Part shown: positions 52,199 to 60,772 of the stretch, in pieces
Numbering within the stretch: the first letter of the stretch is position 1
Layout of the letters: every line of letters starts with the position of its first letter
NCBI GenBank assembly: GCA_016717725.1
Contig: JADKFA010000001.1
Coordinates: 62,001-126,000, forward strand
DNA: 64,000 bases
Source: Bacteroidota bacterium
GTDB taxonomy: Bacteria; Bacteroidota; Bacteroidia; AKYH767-A; OLB10
Direction: 5' to 3'
Made by a program: the position numbers and the translations under genes
The notes under the pieces: model-generated
The model's input: only the letters and a program-made list of their open reading frames with translations
What the model was told of the DNA's origin: nothing
The model's database searches: none

Positions 52199-53476
52199 TT
52201 AGGATGCAACAATTTCTTTCATGACCAATTGCGCGGTGGTTCGACTTCGTTGTTCCAACAAAATTTCACGCCCTTGCGACAAGTTCTCAATGGTGGAAGG
52301 ATAATAATAACGGATGGTATACAATTGCAATCCTTCGTTATATCGAACCCAATAATCTTTCTTCAATAACTCAATCAACTTAGACGTTTTATATTTATCA
52401 TCATCAAAACAAACCGAGAAAGAGATGGCAGAATTTTGCATCAAATTCATCTTCACCCCACAGGCTGCGAACGTTGCAAAAATTGAACTTAAGTTATCCT
52501 CGGCAATGAATGCAAAATCCTTTGCTGCTAAGGAAACCAACACTTGATCGCTCTTAAAAATAAAAGAAGGAACTTGTGGTTTTGTTGTTAAATCTTTACC
52601 TACAATAGTGCCTTTCCCTTGCGGTTGCAAAAACGACTTTACGTAGAGCGGAATATTTTTATTCTCGAGTGGCTTAATGGTTTTCGGATGAATTACCGAA
52701 GCACCATAATATGCCAATTCAATAGCATCATGATAACTCAATTGCTCGAGTTTTTGTGCATCATTAAAATATTTTGGATCGGCGTTTAATACTCCGGGAA
52801 CATCTTTCCAGATGGTTACCGATTCTCCATCCAACAAATGCGCGAGAATTGCTGCGGTATAGTCAGATCCTTCACGACCTAATGTGGTGGTGAAATTTTC
52901 GCTCGTAGCACCAATAAAACCTTGAGTAACAACAATGGGATTACGATCATTTATTAACGATGGAATTATTTGTTTCACTCGCTTTTCACTTTCAACCCAA
53001 TCTACTTTTCCCTCACGATAGGTATTATCGGTATGAATACAATCACGAATATCTAACCACTTACAGGCAATGCCTTGAGCATCCAAATACGATTGTACAA
53101 TCGTTGTTGACACTAACTCTCCAATGGAAACAATCTGATCATAAACAAAATCAAATGAGCGAGGTTCTTCTTCCAATACCCAATCGATCTCCACAAAAAA
53201 ATTATTTACTTTTTCATAAACGGGCGCATTCGAATCAGGAAATAAATTTTCAAGTATCGTATCGTGATACGCTTTCACTTCTTGCAAACAGGCAATGGCT
53301 TCACCCGTTTTATTACAATGCGCTTTCACCACTTTCTCCAAGCCATTGGTAGTTTTACCCATGGCAGAAATAACTACGACCAAGGGCTCGCCAGGAAAGA
53401 GTCGAATAATTGCAGCTACATTTTTTACAGACTCTGCATCTTTTACGGATGCTCCTCCAAACTTAAATATTTTCAT
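52199..53476 (-). CDS. Aspartate kinase
   Basis: Monofunctional aspartokinase of 425 residues, first step of Lys/Thr/Met synthesis. It has the kinase motif MKIFKFGGASVKDAESVKN (Bacteroidetes form with GGAS for GGTS), TTLGREGSDYTAAILAHLL and a LSYHDAIELAYYGASVIHPKTIKPLENKNIPLYVKSF segment, then a C-terminal regulatory part with ACT-like strands (LVSLAAKDFAFIAEDNLSSIFATFAACGVKMNLMQNSAISFSVCFDD). Feedback control by an amino acid is likely, but which one cannot be read. Confidence 0.93.
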   Translation of the reverse strand: MKIFKFGGASVKDAESVKNVAAIIRLFPGEPLVVVISAMGKTTNGLEKVVKAHCNKTGEAIACLQEVKAYHDTILENLFPDSNAPVYEKVNNFFVEIDWVLEEEPRSFDFVYDQIVSIGELVSTTIVQSYLDAQGIACKWLDIRDCIHTDNTYREGKVDWVESEKRVKQIIPSLINDRNPIVVTQGFIGATSENFTTTLGREGSDYTAAILAHLLDGESVTIWKDVPGVLNADPKYFNDAQKLEQLSYHDAIELAYYGASVIHPKTIKPLENKNIPLYVKSFLQPQGKGTIVGKDLTTKPQVPSFIFKSDQVLVSLAAKDFAFIAEDNLSSIFATFAACGVKMNLMQNSAISFSVCFDDDKYKTSKLIELLKKDYWVRYNEGLQLYTIRYYYPSTIENLSQGREILLEQRSRTTAQLVMKEIVAS

Positions 53477-53498
53477 TTCCTACTATCTACTTCAATTA

Positions 53499-53966
53499 TT
53501 AAAAATTATTAATTTGATGATGGGTCATCTTGCAATTAATCCATTCGCCATCCATATTCGCATTATACTTTTTGTAAAAGTGAATAGCAGGTTCATTCCA
53601 ATCCAGTACTTGCCAATGCAATTGCTTAGCTTGTAATCGTTGCGAATCCTTCACCACTTCGTTAAATAGCATACTTCCAATTTTATTACCGCGCATACTT
53701 TCGGTCACCACTATATCATCTAAATAAACACCTTTACCTTTCCATGTAGAATATTTCATGTGATAAATTGCTGTTCCCACAATTTTATTTTCTACTTCCG
53801 CCACTAAGCAAAAAAAGACAGGATGATCGCCAAATCCATCCACCAACATATCCTCCACGGTATTCGACACTTCATTTGGAGCTTTCTCATACACAGCCAA
53901 TTCATAAATCAATCCATGCACCGATGGCATGTCCTCTTTCGTACCTTTGCGAATTGAAATATTCAT
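53499..53966 (-). CDS. GNAT N-acetyltransferase (diamine acetyltransferase-like)
   Basis: A 155-residue GNAT resembling spermidine/thialysine acetyltransferases. It has IRKGTKEDMPSVHGLIYELAVYEKAPNEV at the N-terminus, then VYLDDIVVTESMRGNKIGSMLFNEV (acetyl-CoA loop) and LHWQVLDWNEPAIHFYKKYNANMDGEWINCKM at the end, all typical of the SSAT group. The probable acceptor is a polyamine or thialysine. Confidence 0.87.
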   Translation of the reverse strand: MNISIRKGTKEDMPSVHGLIYELAVYEKAPNEVSNTVEDMLVDGFGDHPVFFCLVAEVENKIVGTAIYHMKYSTWKGKGVYLDDIVVTESMRGNKIGSMLFNEVVKDSQRLQAKQLHWQVLDWNEPAIHFYKKYNANMDGEWINCKMTHHQINNF

Positions 53967-54101
53967 GGCTGCAAAAGTAAATCATTCTAGCCCTTATACC
54001 GTCACTAGTTATAAAATAGTCCGATTGATTAAACAAGTTAATGTGGCAACAAAAAATAGTGGACTAATCTCTTCATCCAATTGGTATTAATTGATCATAA
54101 A

Positions 54102-54880
54102 ATGAAACTACATTATAGAATTATCGGCGAAGGAAATCCAGTTCTCCTTTTACATGGATTATTTGGCATGAGCGATAATTTACAAAGCTTTGGTCGTCAA
54201 CTTGCTGAAAAAAACCACCAAGTGATCATCGTTGACCTTAGAAACCACGGACAATCGCCTCATGATTCCAACCATTCTTATCAACTTATGGCAGATGATA
54301 TCGTGGAATTGCTAGCAGAATTAAGATTGACCAAAGTGGACATTATTGGGCATAGCATGGGCGGGAAAGTGGTATTAAAACTACTAAACTCCCACGCTGA
54401 TAAAATAAATAAAGCCGTTGTTATAGATATTGCTCCTTGGTTTTATCCTATACATCATCGTGAAATTTTAGATGCTTTACTGTCGATTGACTTAAGCGTA
54501 ATTCGTACACGCAAAGAAGCGGAAAGAGCATTAGCAGAAAACATCAAAGACCAAGGAACCCTTTTCTTCTTACTTAAAAATTTATATTGGGAAAAACCAG
54601 AACAGTTAGCATGGCGATTTAATTTACAATCGATCAATCAACACATAAAAAAATAGGTGAAGAGACATGGCCCGATAAAATTATTGTTACTCCCATCCTT
54701 TTCGTAAGAGGAGAAAAATCCAATTACATCGATCCCTATCGCATGAATGAAATTTTAAAATGGTTTCCGAATGCTGAATTTGCTGAAATAAAAAATTCAG
54801 GTCATTGGGTGCATGCGGAGCAGCCGATGGCATTGTTGGATGTGGTAGATGAATATATATCCCCATTGTCTCGGGACTAA
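54102..54880 (+). CDS. Alpha/beta hydrolase (YbfF-like), interrupted by one frameshift
   Basis: Cytoplasmic esterase-like hydrolase of about 259 residues. It has GNPVLLLHGLFGMSDNLQSFG (oxyanion loop), VDLRNHGQSPH, the nucleophile Ser in GHSMGGKV and, after the frame change, VRGEKSNYID and the catalytic His in NSGHWVHAEQP. The break is in the A7 run at 54647-54653: one more A joins the first part (stop at 54656) to the second, which stops at 54880. Start at ATG 54102; a TTG at 54081 is less likely. The stop overlaps a hairpin terminator. Confidence 0.87.
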
Positions 54881-54890
54881 AGCCCCGAGA
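54869..54890. terminator. Hairpin between the convergent hydrolase and gldD genes
   Basis: TCTCGGG (54869-54875) pairs with CCCGAGA (54884-54890) across the hydrolase stop codon and just past the gldD stop. It is short but GC-rich. No strong T tract on either side. Confidence 0.5.
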
Positions 54891-54894
54891 TAGT

Positions 54895-55470
54895 CTATTT
54901 CCACTCCAAACTCTTCAATAAATGAATGACATCCTCTCGCAAATAATTTTGAACGGGGGCGAGAGAATCGGCATTGGGGAGAACGTTGAAATAGATCGCT
55001 CCTCTTAAAAAATGATTGACGCTATCGGTCACAAAAAATTGTGTTGCGGAAGCGGCATCTCCACCGAGGGTATAGATCACACCACTCACTCCAGGTTTAA
55101 ACTGAATTACTTGTTCATCAATAGAACTTGCTCGTGCAGTATGTTTGTAAACTAAAGTATGTGTGTCCTCTAAATATTTATCGACATCGCCATGCAAGGG
55201 TTTGTAGGTTAAATACAGTTGCGCATTTAAGGTAGGCATGATCAAATAATACCAACAAGGTTCAGAAACAGAGTTGGTATCCTTCACAGCTATGGCATAA
55301 TCCGGAATTTCAAATTTGTATGGACATCCCTCTGGATTAAACATCTCATAGGTACGCGCAGGCAATTCAATTCTAAAAAATCCACGAGGTTTGGGATGCG
55401 TTTCTTCTTCACCGCAGGAAGAAATTAAAACGTTACACAATATAAATGCAATTAGAATTTTTATTTTCAT
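54895..55470 (-). CDS. gldD: Gliding motility lipoprotein GldD
   Basis: Lipoprotein of 191 residues required for gliding and linked to type IX secretion in Flavobacterium-type bacteria. The lipobox ISSC gives Cys19. PKPRGFFRIELPARTYEMFNPEGCPYKFEIPDYA is the family signature, and CWYYLIMPTLNAQLYLTYKPL and a FFVTDSVNHFLRGAIYFNVLPNADSLAPV end follow. It pairs in function with the T9SS cargo gene at 34459. gldE, which commonly lies directly upstream between ssb and gldD, is absent here. Confidence 0.93.
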   Translation of the reverse strand: MKIKILIAFILCNVLISSCGEEETHPKPRGFFRIELPARTYEMFNPEGCPYKFEIPDYAIAVKDTNSVSEPCWYYLIMPTLNAQLYLTYKPLHGDVDKYLEDTHTLVYKHTARASSIDEQVIQFKPGVSGVIYTLGGDAASATQFFVTDSVNHFLRGAIYFNVLPNADSLAPVQNYLREDVIHLLKSLEWK

Positions 55471-55493
55471 TGAGCTGCAAAGATGGATTATTT

Positions 55494-55668
55494 AATTCAG
55501 AATGTAGAATTCAGAATTCAGAATTGTGTCCCGATAGCTATCGGGATGTGAATTGTGAATTGTGTATCGAGTCGCGAGGCTTCGCGATAAGTATTCTGAT
55601 CGCGAAGCCTCGCGACTGAATTCTTAATTCTGCATTCTTAATTCTGCATTCTTAATTCTGAATTCTTA
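55494..55668. repeat. Heptamer-flanked palindromes between ssb and gldD
   Basis: Heptamers AATTCAG, AATGTAG, AATTCAG, AATTCAG and AATTGTG (55494-55528) run into TCCCGATAGCTATCGGGA (55529-55546), then two GTGAATT. Next come two opposing TCGCGAGGCTTCGCGA cores (about 55572 and 55599), then seven heptamers alternating ATTCTTA with ATTCTGC or ATTCTGA (55620-55668). The last heptamer contains the ssb stop codon. The whole gap is repeat. Confidence 0.9.
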
Positions 55669-56079
55669 AAACGGCAAATCTCCACCTAAATCAGTATGCG
55701 GCGGTGTTGGATCGGTTGTCCCCGCGTCATTCGATCCATTTTGAGCATCGCGCTTGCTTAACATGGTCATATTTTCTGCTATAATTTCGGTGGCATAGCG
55801 CTTAATACCATCTTTCTCCCAACTTCTCGTGCGCAACTTACCTTCTATAAAAACCATATGTCCTTTACGCAGGTGTAACTTCTCAGCTGCCTCGGCAAGT
55901 CCACGCCATAAAACAATATTATGCCATTCCGTTTGATCCTGACGATTGCCGTCTTTATTCTTAAAATACTCGGTGGTAGCCAATGGAAACTTAGCCACCA
56001 TAATTCCGCCTTCCATGTGACGAAATTCGGGATCCTTACCTAAATTACCAATCAGAAATACTTTGTTTACACCAGACAT
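55666..56079 (-). CDS. ssb: Single-stranded DNA-binding protein
   Basis: OB-fold SSB of 137 residues. It has GVNKVFLIGNLGKDPEFRHMEGGIMVAKFPLATTEYFK, HNIVLWRGLAEAAEKLHLRKGHMVFIEGKLRTRSWEKDGIKRYATEI, then a short acidic tail ending DLGGDLPF, the conserved protein-docking tip. It coats ssDNA during replication and repair. The upstream mutY gene on the same strand is separated by 279 nt of repeats. Confidence 0.96.
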   Translation of the reverse strand: MSGVNKVFLIGNLGKDPEFRHMEGGIMVAKFPLATTEYFKNKDGNRQDQTEWHNIVLWRGLAEAAEKLHLRKGHMVFIEGKLRTRSWEKDGIKRYATEIIAENMTMLSKRDAQNGSNDAGTTDPTPPHTDLGGDLPF

Positions 56080-56144
56080 AAGAGAGAGATTTTAGTTAAA
56101 CGAGATAAGACAATTCCACTATTACTAACATCAAAGTTAATCCT

Positions 56145-56340
56145 AATTCGATAATAGAAAAATTCTATTATCGAATTGATGCAGCCCTTGATGCAGAAAT
56201 CGCCCAAAAAGGCGATTACGCATCAGGGCTAACCCTTATTCGATAATAGAAATTCTAGTGTATAATTGATGCAGAAATCATCCAAAAAGGCGATTACGCA
56301 TCAGGGCAGACCGTTATTCGATGCAGAAATCGAAATAATC
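56145..56340. repeat. Hairpin-forming repeats between mutY and ssb
   Basis: A perfect 15-bp palindrome arm AATTCGATAATAGAA (56145-56159) pairs with 56163-56177. Then a 55-bp unit starting GATGCAGAAATC occurs twice (56190-56244 and 56268-56322), with a partial third after. Each unit folds back on itself through GATGC...GCATC and, in the first, AATCGCC-CAAAAA-GGCGATT. No gene is seen. Confidence 0.75.
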
Positions 56341-56358
56341 GTTTAGCTAATCCTTCTT

Positions 56359-57398
56359 TCAAAGACCCTCTTGCTCGAAATAATTCACAATAAGTTGCGG
56401 AAAACCAAACGTGGAAAGGTCGCTTAATTTCACTCTTAAATACCCATATTTAGAAGGTAAACATCTTGCAATTTTTACTGTCCAAAAGGTTGCGTGCAGC
56501 TCTTGATGCGATAAGATATGCTTCCTCTTAAAGGGGGATTTGTTCAATACAGGTTGATGGAATTTTCGATTTCAGATGGAATTTCAGGTGGAAAATCAGT
56601 GGTTCAAAAGCTCTACCAAAGGAAGTTCGTATAAGCCCTGCCAAATATCCTTTTCATTTCTCCTTTTGATGTACGTGGAGATTCCATCGGTAACCAGAAA
56701 ATAATGAAAATACCTTTTTCTAGAGGGTTGTTTCTTCGCTTTCACTGGATAATCCGACACCTTATTATATATTAATGCATGGCAAGCCATAGCGAAAGGG
56801 CAATCATCGCAGTTGGGGAGATGGGTTTACAAACAAGCGACCCTATTTCCATCATCGCCTGATTATGTTCCGCTGCGTGCCGACCATCCATCAACTCAAG
56901 AGCAAGCTCATTAAATGCTTTTTTACCTTGAGATGAATCGATGGGTACATCCATCCCAAAGAATCGTGATAAAAAACGGTAAACATTTCCATCCACAACG
57001 GGGTGAGGTAAATCGAAGGCAAAGCTGGCTATGGCGGATGCGGTATAATCACCAATTCCCTTTATTGATCGCAGCTTTTCAAAGTCGGAAGGAAACTCTC
57101 CATTAAAATCCCTTAGCACTTGTTTAGCAGCAGCATGAAGATTTCGGGCTCTGGAATAATAACCCAATCCTTGCCAAAGCCGCAAAATTTGGTCTTCAGA
57201 CGCCATGGCAAGGCTTTCTATGGATGGGAAATTTTCAAGAAATTTTTCATAGTACGGAAGTCCTTGATTTACACGTGTTTGCTGAAGAATAATTTCCGAA
57301 AGCCATATATTATAGGCTTCTTTTGTGCTTCTCCAAGGCAATTTTCGACCGTTTTTTCGGTACCATTGCCTTAAATTCTTAGAAAATTCCTGATCCAT
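56359..57398 (-). CDS. mutY: A/G-specific adenine glycosylase MutY, interrupted by three frameshifts
   Basis: Base-excision glycosylase that removes A opposite 8-oxoG, about 347 residues when corrected. Family marks are LPWRSTKEAYNIWLSEIILQQTRVNQGLPYYEKF, the HhH-GPD motif LRSIKGIGDYTASAIASFAFDLPHPVVDGNVYRFLSRFFG with the catalytic Asp, and the Fe-S cluster C-x6-C-x2-C-x5-C, which appears only after restoring a missing base at about 56813 (giving SPNCDDCPFAMAC). A second missing base lies at about 56612 and an extra G/C in the G5 run at 56533-56537. Between them reads the C-terminal NUDIX-like domain, ending KHILSHQELHATFWTVKI. Uncorrected pieces are 56772-57398, 56596-56790 and 56359-56547. 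Confidence 0.88.
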
Positions 57399-57432
57399 AT
57401 TAAATAATTAGGGCAAAAATAGGAAGTAATAT

Positions 57433-57462
57433 TTTGTATTTCAGCAAGAAAGCATATCTTTG
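57433..57462 (+). promoter_or_regulatory. Consensus promoter of the HU gene
   Basis: TTTG at 57433-57436, an 18-nt spacer, then TAtcTTTG at 57455-57462, the best match to the Bacteroidetes -33/-7 consensus in the window. The ATG is 36 nt downstream of the box. Confidence 0.75.
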
Positions 57463-57498
57463 CAGCCCCTTAAAAGGAATTTATAATCAATAGTAAAG

Positions 57499-57804
57499 AT
57501 GACAAAAGCAGAATTAGTAAACGAGATCTCCACAAAGACTGGGATCGAAAAGGTAGCCGTTCAGCAAACCGTAGAATCCATGATGAAAGTGATTCGCAAC
57601 TCGCTGATCAATAACGAAAACGTTTATTTACGTGGATTCGGTAGTTTTATCGTTAAGAAGCGTGCAAAGAAAACGGGACGTATCATCACCAAAAACGCTA
57701 CTATCATTATTCCGGAACATTATATCCCAGCTTTCAAGCCAGCGAAAACTTTCACTGAGCGTGTGAAATCTGCACATAAGATTAAAACGTCAACTGCTGA
57801 ATAA
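57499..57804 (+). CDS. HU/IHF family DNA-bending protein
   Basis: Histone-like protein of 101 residues. It has MTKAELVNEISTKTGIEKVAVQQTVESMMKVIRNSL, NVYLRGFGSFIVKKRAKKTGRIITKN and the beta-arm tip IIPEHYIPAFKPAKTFTERVK, with the Pro in the arm that intercalates DNA. The usual neighbour of mutY and rng in Bacteroidetes. It has a short basic/Thr-rich tail. Confidence 0.95.
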   Translation: MTKAELVNEISTKTGIEKVAVQQTVESMMKVIRNSLINNENVYLRGFGSFIVKKRAKKTGRIITKNATIIIPEHYIPAFKPAKTFTERVKSAHKIKTSTAE

Positions 57805-57810
57805 TCCTGA

Positions 57811-58647
57811 ATGAAAAGTGCACAACTGAGGAACCTCCTCATTGCCGGCACAATTCTACTTTCAGTTGCACTTTATTTTGCTCCTTCTCAAGTAAACAAG
57901 AAGGGAGCCGAACCCAAGGCCGCCACAGAAAGTACAGAGGACGAATTCAACCCGGAAGCCTTATTGCGATCGGCTAAAGCTTCGCTCGACACCAACGCTC
58001 TTCAACAGCTTGAGTTCATCGAGAAAGCATCTGCCCAAGCAAATAATCAGGATACTGCCTTATTAGATAGTATTGGCAAAATCTGGGACAGAAACGGAAT
58101 ACCGGCTGCTTCCGCTATCTGGTTTGAGCGAAAAGCACAAATAGTAAAGAGTGAGTCATCATATCTTGATGCCGCTTACCGCTATTTTGATTCTTTTCGA
58201 ATGGCCAACGACAGCTCGATTCAGTCGTTATTAGTTGGAAAAGCCATCGCCAACTATAAAAAGGTGTTAGATATAAACCCGAATAACCTGAATGCAAAAA
58301 CAGACCTTGGTGCCTGTTATGCAGATGGAACTTCGGAACCCATGAAAGGGATTATGTTATTGCGTGAAGTGATAGCCGCAGACCCCAATCATGAAATGGC
58401 CCAGTATAATTTGGGAATGCTATCGGTGAAATCGGGGCAACTTGATAAAGCGATAGAGCGATTCCAAAAAGTATTGGAAATAAATCCGGAAAGAAGCGAA
58501 ATGAACTTTTACCTCGGTCAGGTTCATCTTCAAAAAGGAGATACAGCAGCGGCAATTCAGTCGTACGAGACATTCATCAAGAATGCAAAGTATGATGTTT
58601 CCGATGTGATTAAAATGGTTCAAGCACTCAGGAAGAAAGCATCCTGA
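57811..58647 (+). CDS. Tetratricopeptide-repeat protein
   Basis: Membrane-anchored TPR protein of 278 residues. Hydrophobic anchor at 7-24 (RNLLIAGTILLSVALYFAP), an acidic linker, then at least three TPRs, clearest at AIANYKKVLDINPNNLNAKTDLGACYADG, MLLREVIAADPNHEMAQYNLGMLSVKSGQLDKAIERFQKVLEINPER and MNFYLGQVHLQKGDTAAAIQSYETFI. It is a scaffold protein of unknown partner. It begins 6 nt after the HU gene and is probably co-transcribed. Confidence 0.88.
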   Translation: MKSAQLRNLLIAGTILLSVALYFAPSQVNKKGAEPKAATESTEDEFNPEALLRSAKASLDTNALQQLEFIEKASAQANNQDTALLDSIGKIWDRNGIPAASAIWFERKAQIVKSESSYLDAAYRYFDSFRMANDSSIQSLLVGKAIANYKKVLDINPNNLNAKTDLGACYADGTSEPMKGIMLLREVIAADPNHEMAQYNLGMLSVKSGQLDKAIERFQKVLEINPERSEMNFYLGQVHLQKGDTAAAIQSYETFIKNAKYDVSDVIKMVQALRKKAS

Positions 58648-58684
58648 AAAAGAAAATAGTTAAAAACATTTAAAAAATTAAGTT

Positions 58685-58777
58685 ATGCCATCAGGTAAAA
58701 AGCGCAAACGTCATAAAATGGCGACCCACAAACGTAAGAAGCGTCTAAGAAAAAATCGTCATAAGAAGAAGAAATAA
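58685..58777 (+). CDS. 30-residue basic protein, AURKAIP1/COX24 (mS38)-like
   Basis: Tiny gene encoding MPSGKKRKRHKMATHKRKKR followed by ten more residues (LRKNRHKKKK), about two-thirds Lys/Arg/His. It matches the conserved core (KRKRHKMxxHKxKKRxRKxRxKK) of the mitochondrial ribosomal protein mS38 and its bacterial relatives, annotated in Bacteroidetes as AURKAIP1/COX24-domain proteins. The ATG is intact. A strong terminator follows 18 nt after the stop. It probably binds rRNA in the small subunit, but this is inferred. Confidence 0.8.
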   Translation: MPSGKKRKRHKMATHKRKKRLRKNRHKKKK

Positions 58778-58794
58778 GCCATTTTAGGCTGATA

Positions 58795-58850
58795 AGTAGC
58801 CATTCTGCATAAAATTATACGGAATGGCTACTCATATTTGCTATTTTTTA
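58795..58850 (+). terminator. Terminator after the mS38-like gene
   Basis: AGTAGCCATTC (58795-58805) pairs with GAATGGCTACT (58822-58832), followed after a short gap by a T7 run near 58844. It closes the HU - TPR - small protein unit. Confidence 0.75.
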
Positions 58851-58926
58851 TTCAGGTAGTCGGTGGACTATGCTGTTTTAAGGAATTTTGAAATACTCCT
58901 TAAGCAAAATAATTAGGCTTCAAGAT

Positions 58927-60489
58927 TTGAACAGCGAACTCATTATTGATTCGTCGACTTCCGAGGTGCAAATAGCCCTTGTTGAAGACAAGCAGCTCGT
59001 AGAGTTAAATACAGAAAAGAAAGAAAAAAGCTTTTCGGTAGGTGACGTCTACTTGGGCCGCGTAAAGAAACTTATGCCTTCACTCAACGCCGCTTTTGTG
59101 GATATCGGTTATGAGAAAGATGCTTTCCTCCACTATCTCGATTTAGGTACCCAGGTACAATCCCTCATCAAGTACATGAAGAATACACAAGCCGGCAAAC
59201 AAGCCGATGCCTTGCTGAATAACTTCGAACTGGAGGCCGACATACACAAAGCCGGAAAAATTGGACAGGTAGTAACCACCAACCTCAACATCATGGTGCA
59301 GGTGGCCAAGGAACCCATCAGCAGCAAAGGTCCGCGCATCACCGCCGAACTTTCCTTTGCTGGGCGATTTGTGGTTCTCGTTCCCTTTTCAGATGTTGTT
59401 TCCGTATCACAAAAAATTAAGAGCAGCGCCGAGAGACTCAGATTAAAACGTTTAGCGACGAGTATCAAGCCCCGCAACTTCGGAATCATTGTTCGCACCG
59501 TTGCTGAAGGAAAAAAAGTTGCCGACCTCGACAGAGATGTTCAAGATTTAACTTCGAAATGGACTGCGCTGCATGAACAATTAAAGTCGGCCACACCACC
59601 CGCAAAACTCTTGGGTGAAATTGATCGCGCTTCCACCATCTTAAGAGATTTATTGAATGCTAATTTCAATGCCATTCATGTCAATGATGTTCGTGTTGCA
59701 GAAGAAATAAAAACGTATTTGAGAGGCATTGCTCCCGATCAAGTCGACATTGTAAAGTTGTACAAAGGCAAATTGCCCATTTTTGAAAACTTTGGCATCG
59801 ACAAACAAATCAAATCGCTTTTTGGAAAAACGGTGAACATGGCGGGGGGCTCCTACCTCATCATTGAGCATACCGAAGCCATGCATGTGATTGATGTGAA
59901 TAGTGGCGGCCGAAATAAAGGCGCATCCGACTCACAAGAAAACAATGCACTTCAAACAAACTTAATGGCGGCAAAAGAAATTGCACGTCAATTTAGGATG
60001 CGCGATATGGGTGGAATCATCGTCATTGATTTCATCGACATGAAAAATACGGTGAATCGCAAAACGCTTTTCGACACCTTGCAAGCGGAGATGAAGCAAG
60101 ATCGTGCGCGACACACCATTTTACCTCCAACCAAATTTGGTCTCGTACAAATCACCCGTGAGCGTGTACGACCTGTTACCGATATCATCACGGCGGAGAA
60201 ATGTCCGGCTTGTGATGGAACTGGAGAAATTAAAGCATCCCTCCTATTAATTGACGACATTGAAAATAACTTACGTTACCTCTGCGAAGAGCAAAACGAA
60301 AAAGGGTTAACCTTACAAACGCATCCTTTCGTAGCTGCCTTTTTAAATAAAGATTTTTGGAAATTCAAATCCTTCCAATGGAAGTGGCGCAAGAAATATA
60401 AAAGCTGGGTGAAGATTGAACCCATCTCCAGCTACCATATTATGGAGTTTCATTTTTTGAATAAGCAAGGGGAAGAGATTAAGCTTTAA
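58927..60489 (+). CDS. rng: Ribonuclease G/E family endoribonuclease
   Basis: Endoribonuclease for rRNA/mRNA processing, about 520 residues. It has LIIDSSTSEVQIALVEDKQLVEL at the N-terminus, the S1 domain (SVGDVYLGRVKKLMPSLNAAFVDIGYEKDAFLHYLDL), the RNase H-like/5' sensor region, the DNase I-like catalytic part with HVIDVNSGGRNKG (catalytic Asp), and the Zn-link CPACDGTGEI. Both upstream possible starts are TTG. I prefer 58927, which aligns the N-terminus with known RNase G; the frame also opens at TTG 58888. RNase E scaffolding regions are absent. Confidence 0.92.
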   Translation: MNSELIIDSSTSEVQIALVEDKQLVELNTEKKEKSFSVGDVYLGRVKKLMPSLNAAFVDIGYEKDAFLHYLDLGTQVQSLIKYMKNTQAGKQADALLNNFELEADIHKAGKIGQVVTTNLNIMVQVAKEPISSKGPRITAELSFAGRFVVLVPFSDVVSVSQKIKSSAERLRLKRLATSIKPRNFGIIVRTVAEGKKVADLDRDVQDLTSKWTALHEQLKSATPPAKLLGEIDRASTILRDLLNANFNAIHVNDVRVAEEIKTYLRGIAPDQVDIVKLYKGKLPIFENFGIDKQIKSLFGKTVNMAGGSYLIIEHTEAMHVIDVNSGGRNKGASDSQENNALQTNLMAAKEIARQFRMRDMGGIIVIDFIDMKNTVNRKTLFDTLQAEMKQDRARHTILPPTKFGLVQITRERVRPVTDIITAEKCPACDGTGEIKASLLLIDDIENNLRYLCEEQNEKGLTLQTHPFVAAFLNKDFWKFKSFQWKWRKKYKSWVKIEPISSYHIMEFHFLNKQGEEIKL

Positions 60490-60772
60490 ATCACCTTTTT
60501 CTCTTGGAAGCTTAGGCTTTCTACAATACCTATTTCTTGATATTTAATTGCTATTCGTCGAAAGTCGGGGAGCGAGTACGTATTTGTACTTAGTGGAAAT
60601 TTTTTGGTGGGGATTCGAGGGTATATGGTTGTTTAAAAAGTATATTTGGGAAAGGGAAATGGCGCAAAGCCCATTCTATAGGAAGTGCTTTATAAAATAA
60701 ATTTCTAGTAATAATACGTTAGCGGTCAAACTATGACAACAGTGCAAAACCAAACAACAGTAAAAAAAACGC
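60490..60772. other. Spacer at the left border of the defence island
   Basis: No gene. It contains words found often in Bacteroidetes spacers (GGCGCAAAGCCC near 60661; ACGTTAGCGGTCAAAC at 60717-60732). The latter directly precedes the SIR2 gene and may mark a border. I see no repeat partner inside the window. Confidence 0.4.

Noticed and set aside
60717..60740. Integron attC site before the SIR2 gene
   Set aside because: The ACGTTAGCGG word resembles an attC end, but no partner site, inverted core or integrase was found.
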